Assembly: GCA_964511555.1 (NCBI GenBank) | Contig: CAZEFR010000007.1 | Location: 6,716 to 70,715, forward strand | Direction: 5' to 3' | DNA from: CAIZGX01 sp964511555 | GTDB lineage: Bacteria; Bacteroidota; Bacteroidia; Flavobacteriales_D; Sanyastnellaceae | Length of the DNA stretch: 64,000 nt | Shown here: positions 57,917 to 64,000 of the stretch, piece by piece | Layout: the number at the start of each line of letters is the position of its first letter | How positions within the stretch are numbered: position 1 is the first letter of the stretch | Made by a program: the position numbers and the translations under genes | Notes under the pieces: model-generated | Seen by the model: the letters and a program-made list of their open reading frames with translations, nothing else | The model's database searches: none | Told to the model about the DNA's origin: nothing

Positions 57917-59089
57917 ATGAATCAAGCCGAAAATAGATACAACAGCAGAGGGGTAAGCGCTTCTAAGGAGGACGTGCACGCTGCAATTAAAAACATTGAT
58001 AAAGGTCTTTTTCCAAAAGCCTTTTGTAAAATAGTTCCTGACTACCTAACGGGAAGCGATGAGCATTGCATAGTTATGCATGCAGATGGAGCAGGGACCA
58101 AGTCTTCTTTAGCCTATATCTATTGGAAGGAAACAGGTGATCTTTCTGTTTGGAAGGGCATAGCGCAAGATGCAATTGTCATGAATATCGATGATTTGCT
58201 TTGCGTTGGAGCAATTGACAATATTCTTCTGAGCAGCACCATTGGAAGAAATAAAAATCTCGTCCCAGGTGAAGTGATTTCAGCAATCATTTCGGGAACT
58301 GAAGAGTTATGCAATGAATTAGAAAAACACGGAGTGAAGATTCATACAACAGGCGGAGAAACTGCAGATGTGGGCGATTTGGTTCGAACCATTATCGTCG
58401 ATTCGACCGTTGTTTGCCGCATGCGACGAGACGAGGTTATAGATAATGCGAATATTGCTCCAGGACAAGTTATAGTAGGTTTAGCTTCATATGGTCAGAC
58501 CTCATACGAGACAGAGTATAACGGAGGAATGGGAAGTAACGGACTTACTTCTGCTCGTCACGATGTATTCTATAATGATTTAATTGCAAAGTACCCCGAG
58601 TCTTTTGATAGTGCTATTCCGAAGGAGTTGGTATACTCGGGTTCATACATGCTAACAGATTATGTGCAGGATTCAGAATTGAATGCGGGTAAATTGGTTC
58701 TTTCCCCAACAAGAACATACGCTCCAATTGTGAAACGAATTCTTGCAAATCGCAGAGACAAGATCAAAGGTATGGTGCATTGCAGTGGGGGTGGACAAAC
58801 GAAAGTTCTTCACTTCACCAACAATGTGCATATTGTGAAAGACAACTTGTTCGCGATTCCGCCACTGTTTAAAATGATTCAAGAAGAATCGAAAACACCT
58901 TGGCAGGAAATGTACAAAGTCTTCAATATGGGACACCGCATGGAGTTTTATACCGATGAAGAAACCGCTTTGGAAATTATCAATTACGCCGATCAGATGG
59001 GATGCCCAGCGCAAATCATTGGTCGTGTTGAAGCAGGTGAGGGAAACACATTAGAAATTCGTTCCGAACACGGAAAATTTCAATATTAA
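57917..59089 (+). CDS. purM: Phosphoribosylformylglycinamidine cyclo-ligase (AIR synthetase) PurM
   Basis: A 390-residue purine synthesis enzyme: FGAM + ATP to aminoimidazole ribotide. MHADGAGTKSSLAYIY, AQDAIVMNIDDLLCVGA, HTTGGETADVGDL and MVHCSGGGQTKVLHF are family motifs; the length and N-terminus (RYNSRGVSASKEDVHAAIKN) match the Bacteroidota form. It starts eight bases after the previous gene's terminator. prfA follows after 10 bases and pyrF after another one, so the three are probably co-transcribed. Confidence 0.94.
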   Translation: MNQAENRYNSRGVSASKEDVHAAIKNIDKGLFPKAFCKIVPDYLTGSDEHCIVMHADGAGTKSSLAYIYWKETGDLSVWKGIAQDAIVMNIDDLLCVGAIDNILLSSTIGRNKNLVPGEVISAIISGTEELCNELEKHGVKIHTTGGETADVGDLVRTIIVDSTVVCRMRRDEVIDNANIAPGQVIVGLASYGQTSYETEYNGGMGSNGLTSARHDVFYNDLIAKYPESFDSAIPKELVYSGSYMLTDYVQDSELNAGKLVLSPTRTYAPIVKRILANRRDKIKGMVHCSGGGQTKVLHFTNNVHIVKDNLFAIPPLFKMIQEESKTPWQEMYKVFNMGHRMEFYTDEETALEIINYADQMGCPAQIIGRVEAGEGNTLEIRSEHGKFQY

Positions 59090-59099
59090 TTAAAAAGGC

Positions 59100-60176
59100 A
59101 TGGAATTAATCGATCGTTTGTCGGCTATTTCCGACAGATATACCGAGGTGGGAAAGAGCATTACGGATCCAACTGTAATTGCCGACATGAAGAAATATCC
59201 AGCCCTCATGCGCGAATACCGCGAGCTGGAAAAAATCAACGATGTCTACCTTGAATACAAAAAGGCACTCGACGATTTGAAGGGAGCTAAAGAAATTTTG
59301 TACAGCAACGAAAGCGCCGATCTGAAGGAAATGGCGCAAGAAGAATACAACGAATTGTCACCGAAGATTCTTGAAATGGAAGAGGCTATTAAATTTCTTC
59401 TTATTCCAAAAGATCCGGAGGACACCAAGAACGTTATTGTCGAAATTCGCGCTGGAACGGGCGGAGACGAGGCTTCAATTTTTGCTGGAGACCTTTATAA
59501 GATGTACACACGTTACATTCAAGACAAAGGTTGGAGAATGGAAGTGTTGAATTTGAGTGAAGGAACAATGGGTGGATTCAAAGAGGTTTCGTTCAAAGTG
59601 GAAGGCGAGGAGGTTTATGGAACCATGAAGTTTGAAAGTGGTGTTCACCGCGTGCAGCGTGTTCCCGCAACTGAAACGCAAGGGCGTGTGCATACCTCTG
59701 CAGCAACTGTTGCTATTATGCCTGAGGCCGAAGAGTTCGACGTGGTCGTAAATATGTCAGACATTCGCAGAGATACTTACCGCGCAAGTGGTGCCGGTGG
59801 ACAGCACGTAAACAAAACAGAATCTGCCGTTCGATTAACACATATTCCAACCGGAGTAATTGTAGCTTGTCAGGAAGGAAGAAGTCAGCATGAGAACATG
59901 GACAAGGCCATGACCATGCTTCGCTCGCGAATCTTCGAGGCAGAAGTAAATCGCAGACACGAAGAACGTTCAAGAATGCGTAAGTCGTTGGTAAGTACTG
60001 GAGATAGAAGCGCGAAGATTCGAACATACAACTATCCGCAAGGACGTGTGACCGATCACCGCATTAATCTGACCTTGTACAATTTAGATGCTGCCATGAA
60101 TGGCGAAATAGCCGAAGTAATTGAAGCACTGAAATTAGCAGAGAACACAGAAAAACTTAAGGAAGGAAATTCATAA
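59100..60176 (+). CDS. prfA: Peptide chain release factor 1
   Basis: A 358-residue translation factor that ends synthesis at UAA and UAG. The codon-recognition tripeptide PAT lies in RVQRVPATETQGRVHTS, and the peptidyl-tRNA hydrolysis motif GGQ is in RASGAGGQHVNKTESAVR. Full family length. Between purM and pyrF. Confidence 0.97.
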   Translation: MELIDRLSAISDRYTEVGKSITDPTVIADMKKYPALMREYRELEKINDVYLEYKKALDDLKGAKEILYSNESADLKEMAQEEYNELSPKILEMEEAIKFLLIPKDPEDTKNVIVEIRAGTGGDEASIFAGDLYKMYTRYIQDKGWRMEVLNLSEGTMGGFKEVSFKVEGEEVYGTMKFESGVHRVQRVPATETQGRVHTSAATVAIMPEAEEFDVVVNMSDIRRDTYRASGAGGQHVNKTESAVRLTHIPTGVIVACQEGRSQHENMDKAMTMLRSRIFEAEVNRRHEERSRMRKSLVSTGDRSAKIRTYNYPQGRVTDHRINLTLYNLDAAMNGEIAEVIEALKLAENTEKLKEGNS

Positions 60177-60177
60177 G

Positions 60178-60963
60178 ATGAATAAAGCAAAATTGGTAGA
60201 GCTCATTCGTTCAAGAAGAAGTTTCTTGTGCGTTGGATTAGATACAGATCCTACAAAGCTTCCAGCAGGTGTTGGAGCGCTTGAATTCAACAAGGCAATC
60301 ATTAATGCCACTCGAGAGCATGCAGTGGCGTATAAGCCGAATTTGGCTTTTTATGAAGCCATGGGAAAAGAAGGATGGGATATCTTGGAAGAGACGGTGG
60401 CGTACATTGGACATGAACATTTTACCATAGCAGACGCGAAGCGCGGCGACATTGGAAACACTTCAAGTTATTACGCGAAAGCATTTTTCGAAACATACGG
60501 ATTCGATAGTATCACAGTGGCCCCGTATATGGGCAAAGACAGTGTTTCGCCCTTCTTGCAATTTCAAAACAAGTGGGCAATTGTGCTGGCACTTACTTCA
60601 AACGAAGGGTCGAAGGATTTTCAAACACAGAAAATAGGAGAGGAGTATCTTTTTGAAAAAGTACTGCGCGATGTGGCTTCATGGGGAACCGAAGAAAACA
60701 CGATGTTCGTGGTGGGCGCTACGAAGGCTGAAAGCCTTGCTCAAATTCGTCAAATTATTCCAAATCACTTCTTACTTGTCCCAGGCGTTGGCGCACAAGG
60801 CGGAAGCCTTCAAGACGTTGTGAAATACGGAATGAATAGCGAAGTAGGACTCTTAGTGAATGCGAGTCGTTCAATTCTTTACGCCTCATCTGGCGCAGAT
60901 TATGCGAGTGCTGCTGCTGCAGAAGCCAAGAAGATGCAATCGGAAATGTCGGTCTACTTTTAA
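60178..60963 (+). CDS. pyrF: Orotidine 5'-phosphate decarboxylase (type 2)
   Basis: A 261-residue enzyme that makes UMP. SFLCVGLDTDPTKLP is the usual start of the longer bacterial group, the catalytic Lys is in FTIADAKRGDIGNTSS, and FLLVPGVGAQGGSLQD supplies the phosphate site. It begins one base after prfA. The dihydroorotase gene of the same pathway is convergent, 45 bases away; I see no obvious terminator in that gap. Confidence 0.95.
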   Translation: MNKAKLVELIRSRRSFLCVGLDTDPTKLPAGVGALEFNKAIINATREHAVAYKPNLAFYEAMGKEGWDILEETVAYIGHEHFTIADAKRGDIGNTSSYYAKAFFETYGFDSITVAPYMGKDSVSPFLQFQNKWAIVLALTSNEGSKDFQTQKIGEEYLFEKVLRDVASWGTEENTMFVVGATKAESLAQIRQIIPNHFLLVPGVGAQGGSLQDVVKYGMNSEVGLLVNASRSILYASSGADYASAAAAEAKKMQSEMSVYF

Positions 60964-61008
60964 TAAATCAAGTGAACTAGCTCTTGTAGAGCATAAATTC
61001 TACTTACT

Positions 61009-62349
61009 TCATTCTTTTTGTAAAGGCATACCAAAAGGGAGGTCGCAAATAACTCCTTCCTTGAAACAGAGTCTTCCATTAACGAAGGTATGCGTAACAG
61101 ACGCGCTGAAAGTAGTTCCTTCGAGCGGAGACCATCCGCACTTATACATTATATTTTCTGCGCTCACAGTCCAGGGTGAATCTAAATCAACAATAACCAA
61201 ATCAGCATAGTATCCTTTTCGAATGAATCCTCGCTGCGAAATATTATAGAGCCTCGCAGGGTTGTGACACATCTTTTCAACCACAATTTCAATAGGTATT
61301 TTACCCTGATTGTGCAGCTCAAGCATAATGTTGAGTGAGTGCTGAATCATTGGTGCACCCGACATTGCTTTAAAATAAGTTTGATTTTTTTCGTTTAACG
61401 AATGAGGGGCGTGATCGGTAGTAATGATATCTATTCGGTTATCGAGTAAAGCACTCAAGAGACCTATTTTATCAGATTCTGATTTAATTGCTGGATTCCA
61501 TTTAATTCGTGTTCCCAACCTTTCATAATCTTTGTCTGAGAACCAAAGATTTTGAACCGATACTTCAGTCGTAATTCTCTTTTCGTTCAGACTTTTATCG
61601 TTATCGAATAAAACTGTTTCCGCTTCTGTTGTTAAATGAAGTATGTGCAAGCGCGTGTTGTGTTTTTTCGCAATATCTATAGCTCTCTCGGTCGCTTCAA
61701 GACATGCGCGTTCACTTCGAATGATAGGATGGCATTTGATAGGAACATTTTCACCGTATTTATCGAAATGTGTTTTTTCGTTGAATTCAATAATTTCTTC
61801 CTTCTCTGCATGAATGGCCACAAGTGATTTGCAATTCGAAAACAATTTCTCCATGATCTCTGGATTGTCTGCAAGCAGATTTCCTTTTTTCGTAAAGTAA
61901 AGTCCATCATCAGAGACTCCCAGAAGTGAGCTTGTATCTGTTTGAAGCACATAATCAATGTTTTCAGCGTTTACCCCTAAGAAAAAACTATAGTTGCCAA
62001 ATGATTGTGTTGAAGCTATGGCATTCTTCTCTTCAAGAATTTCCATGGTCAGAACATTTGGAACCGTATTGGGCATATCAATGTAGGATGTGACTCCTCC
62101 GGCTATGGCGGCTCTGCTCTCCGAGTAAATAGTACCTTTATGAGTAAGTCCTGGCTCGCGGAAATGAACCTGTCCGTCTATAACTCCTGGAAGCAGAAAT
62201 TTATTCGTTCCGTCAATTACGACGTCTCCTTCTTCAGGCGTGAGTTGGCCAATGTCTGCAATGAGTTTATCTTCTATAAGGACATCGGAAATGATTTTTT
62301 TTGATTCATTTACGACACATATGTTTTTGAATAAGATTCTGCTTTTCAT
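61009..62349 (-). CDS. pyrC: Dihydroorotase (type I)
   Basis: A 446-residue amidohydrolase of pyrimidine synthesis. The metal site is in DGQVHFREPGLTHKGTIYSE; TSYIDMPNTVPN, HILHLTT and DIITTDHAPHS complete the active-site set. Full length for type I dihydroorotases. It follows the DUF2490 gene after 16 bases on the minus strand. Confidence 0.95.
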   Translation of the reverse strand: MKSRILFKNICVVNESKKIISDVLIEDKLIADIGQLTPEEGDVVIDGTNKFLLPGVIDGQVHFREPGLTHKGTIYSESRAAIAGGVTSYIDMPNTVPNVLTMEILEEKNAIASTQSFGNYSFFLGVNAENIDYVLQTDTSSLLGVSDDGLYFTKKGNLLADNPEIMEKLFSNCKSLVAIHAEKEEIIEFNEKTHFDKYGENVPIKCHPIIRSERACLEATERAIDIAKKHNTRLHILHLTTEAETVLFDNDKSLNEKRITTEVSVQNLWFSDKDYERLGTRIKWNPAIKSESDKIGLLSALLDNRIDIITTDHAPHSLNEKNQTYFKAMSGAPMIQHSLNIMLELHNQGKIPIEIVVEKMCHNPARLYNISQRGFIRKGYYADLVIVDLDSPWTVSAENIMYKCGWSPLEGTTFSASVTHTFVNGRLCFKEGVICDLPFGMPLQKE

Positions 62350-62365
62350 ACGCTCACGTGCATTT

Positions 62366-63055
62366 TTATTTTTTTAGATCAATGTAAATGCCTAAAACAA
62401 GAAAGTCTCGTCCAATTTCATCATTAATGCGATAATCGAATTGCTTGATGTAACCAAACTGATAAGTAACTGGTTTAGGGCTTTTGTAATTGAGTGAAAA
62501 TTGAAATCGATTTCGCTCGAAGTAAGGTTCACGAAAGGTTAAGAATATCTCATTGCTCACAGAGCCTTGAACAACTGTTTTACGTGTTTCTGAATTCCAA
62601 ATTGGAAAGCTTAGACCGAATCGAATTCGTTGTCGGTCGCGATAGCCGTTTGAGGTGAAGCGCGTTTCTGTTCGGTATCGTTGTTCGAGTTTAATCTTTC
62701 CAAAAGACTGATAAAAAGTTATTTGAGGCCATAAACGAATTTCGTTGTTGTTTTTGGGTGTTGTGAAATTTCCCTCTTCACTGTATGTCTGGTAATTACC
62801 TGCTCCGAATGTGAAAAGCGCATTGTTGTTGAGTAAATAGTTAACTCCTCCTTTTATTTCATGATAATGAAAATTGGAATAGAATTTTAAGGAGCGAACC
62901 TGTCCTTCTACAAACACGCTGGTTTTTGCATTTATATTCATCTTTGCGTTTATCACATTCCATGAACCAATAGAATTGTTCTGAGAAAGGATTGGTAAGG
63001 GCAAGAGAAAAAGTATTGCTGCCAGAAGCGAGAATAGATAGTTATGCATGTTCAT
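62366..63055 (-). CDS. DUF2490 outer-membrane-like protein
   Basis: A 229-residue exported protein. Signal peptide MNMHNYLFSLLAAILFLLPLPILSQ, then a beta-barrel-like domain typical of DUF2490 (GSWNVINAKMNINAKTSVFV, IRLWPQITFYQSFGKIKLEQ, YRTETRFTSNGYRDRQRIRF). Ends with KQFDYRINDEIGRDFLVLGI-like strands (here IKQFDYRINDEIGRDFLVLG). Function unknown. The ATG at 63055 overlaps the Fic gene stop (ATGA), so the two are translationally coupled. Confidence 0.85.
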   Translation of the reverse strand: MNMHNYLFSLLAAILFLLPLPILSQNNSIGSWNVINAKMNINAKTSVFVEGQVRSLKFYSNFHYHEIKGGVNYLLNNNALFTFGAGNYQTYSEEGNFTTPKNNNEIRLWPQITFYQSFGKIKLEQRYRTETRFTSNGYRDRQRIRFGLSFPIWNSETRKTVVQGSVSNEIFLTFREPYFERNRFQFSLNYKSPKPVTYQFGYIKQFDYRINDEIGRDFLVLGIYIDLKK

Positions 63056-63858
63056 TCATGAGGTGGAACTTTGGAATTTTCTTCTCTTTTTTTTCCAATT
63101 AGATTAATGCTATCATACAAATAAACAACATTTTGTAACAATCTGTTGAGCTCTTGATCAAAGAATCGCTCGGTGTAATTGTTCCATTCATAAGGAGCCT
63201 TTTCAAGCATACTGAAACTGCCGCTTAACGTCGAAATGTACTCCATTTTTTGTCCGCTGTCATTGATGAAAATAGGAGGATACATTTCATACATGAGCAT
63301 CCAATTTTTAGCAATACGTGTTACACGTCCATTTCCATCTACAAACGGATGAATTCGTATGAGCTCATGGTGAAAGTAGATTGCACGAATAATAGGATTA
63401 GAAATGGTTTCCATTTTGAAGAAAAGTTCAGAGATAAGTGAAGCTACTCGCTCGGGATCTGGACATACATGTGCTCCAATTTGAACGTGCGTTTGTCTGT
63501 ATTTATTCGGGTGAACGGAATTGGCTTCAGGAGATATTAAGCGAAGTAGTTGAAATAGCTGAATTTCTTTTGTGAAATTCTGATGATCAATAATTTCATC
63601 AAGAACAAACTCAAGAGAGATTTTCAAGTTCTTTAAATACTCTTTGGCCTCCTCTTCATTTTGGGCCTCCATTTGGGCGTTCTTAATACTCAGAAGCTCT
63701 TGCAAGCCATTAACTCCTTCGAGGTAGATGTCAAGTAAATCGTCATCTAAATGATGACGACTATAAATAATTAACCTGTAAATTGATTTTACATAGTATT
63801 CGATTTGAGCTATTTTGGATTGGTTGACAACAATTTCGTTAGGAGATAATAGTATCAT
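63052..63858 (-). CDS. Fic family protein
   Basis: A 268-residue Fic-fold protein. The AMPylation motif HPFVDGNGRVTR is intact (HPFxDGNGRxxR), with the preceding HHELIRI helix. Such proteins transfer AMP (or other groups) to target hydroxyls. The N-terminal helix contains DIYLEG at residues 43-48, similar to the autoinhibitory SxxxEG motif except that the first Ser/Thr is Asp, so self-inhibition is possible. No antitoxin gene is next to it; the region upstream to 64000 shows no clear gene. The coupled partner is a DUF2490 protein. Confidence 0.9.
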   Translation of the reverse strand: MILLSPNEIVVNQSKIAQIEYYVKSIYRLIIYSRHHLDDDLLDIYLEGVNGLQELLSIKNAQMEAQNEEEAKEYLKNLKISLEFVLDEIIDHQNFTKEIQLFQLLRLISPEANSVHPNKYRQTHVQIGAHVCPDPERVASLISELFFKMETISNPIIRAIYFHHELIRIHPFVDGNGRVTRIAKNWMLMYEMYPPIFINDSGQKMEYISTLSGSFSMLEKAPYEWNNYTERFFDQELNRLLQNVVYLYDSINLIGKKREENSKVPPHE

Positions 63859-64000
63859 TCAGAAAGTTTTTTATAGTCGGAATTTATTTCAATTCACACT
63901 CAACAAATCAACAGTCTGAATAAGAGAAAACTTCTATTTTTTCATTTCAAAGGAATCAAGAGACTTAATTTGAAGTTGGCAGATAAACGTGAATGTTTCA
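63859..64000. other. Right-edge segment without a recognised gene
   Basis: AT-rich sequence upstream of the Fic gene. I see no clear -7 box, no tRNA and no convincing frame; any gene here would continue past the window. Confidence 0.4.

Noticed and set aside
16363..63858. tRNA or other small structured RNA genes in the intergenic gaps
   Set aside because: All gaps are short and I found no cloverleaf with a TTCGANNC-like T arm. Only terminators, promoter boxes and simple leader hairpins were seen.
1..64000. CRISPR array, defence island, prophage or integron
   Set aside because: No spaced direct repeats, no cas, integrase or phage structural genes were seen. Only the condensin-type operon and the Fic gene could have a defence role, and neither is proven.

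Overview
The window is a densely packed bacterial chromosome segment from a member of the Bacteroidota, most likely a flavobacterium-type organism (order Flavobacteriales by overall flavour; genus not assignable from the sequence alone). The reasons are: C-terminal sorting domains of the type IX secretion system (T9SS) and a T9SS plug-type protein, a type III glutamine synthetase, the long Bacteroidota form of NusB, almost no Shine-Dalgarno sequences, and many copies of the Bacteroidota -7 promoter element TAnnTTTG at sensible places. There are 58 protein genes (one cut by the left window edge, one interrupted by a 10-N scaffold gap at 24676-24685). I see no tRNA, rRNA, CRISPR array, insertion sequence or prophage. 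This is core genome rather than an island.

Layout. 1-9.4 kb: a truncated secreted met-zincin, an NlpC/P60 peptidase, pterin dehydratase, a Leu/Phe/Val-type dehydrogenase, nusB, miaA, a TlpA-like thioredoxin, a T9SS cargo protein and a DUF2797 protein. 9.4-16.3 kb: an RRM RNA-binding protein with a U-rich leader, a WD40 protein, a GH13 lipoprotein, a thioesterase, trmB, mrp, nifU and an ABC-F ATPase. 16.3-22.6 kb: a minus-strand operon of a 2H-like protein, an MFS transporter, a prolyl oligopeptidase and a GH92 mannosidase, suited to glycoprotein or peptide use. 22.9-29 kb: a lipoprotein, coaE, rpe, a pRiA4b ORF-3-like protein, a DUF1573 lipoprotein, yajC and a DEAD-box helicase with a structured leader.

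29.1-34.2 kb is the most interesting stretch: an SMC-kleisin-KITE-like condensin operon (MksB/JetC, MksF/JetA, MksE/JetB type) with SMC first, no visible JetD nuclease, an extra 35-codon ORF fitted exactly between the SMC and kleisin genes (TAATG at one end, ATGA at the other) and a coupled secreted protein at the end. 34.2-42.8 kb: tadA, a glycosyltransferase that seems to start at CTG, a PDZ protein, a SusA-like GH13 amylase, a T9SS-exported protein of four starch-binding-like modules each closed by a three-cysteine motif, an SGNH hydrolase and an M28-PDZ peptidase. 42.8-53.3 kb: a CarboxypepD_reg protein, a T9SS plug-type protein (DUF5103), an ApbE-like protein that has lost its catalytic motifs, tsaD, a RadD-like helicase, and a tightly coupled run: inactive-looking alpha/beta hydrolase, tgt, LptF/G, SDR. 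53.5-64 kb: glnN, a PorE-like OmpA protein, purM-prfA-pyrF, then pyrC, DUF2490 and a Fic protein on the other strand.

Two general signals cut across the window. First, a set of genes has the -7 promoter box exactly four bases before the start codon, which predicts leaderless mRNAs. Second, operon genes are joined by TAATG, ATGA, GTGA or TAA-N-ATG junctions, which I used to choose starts.
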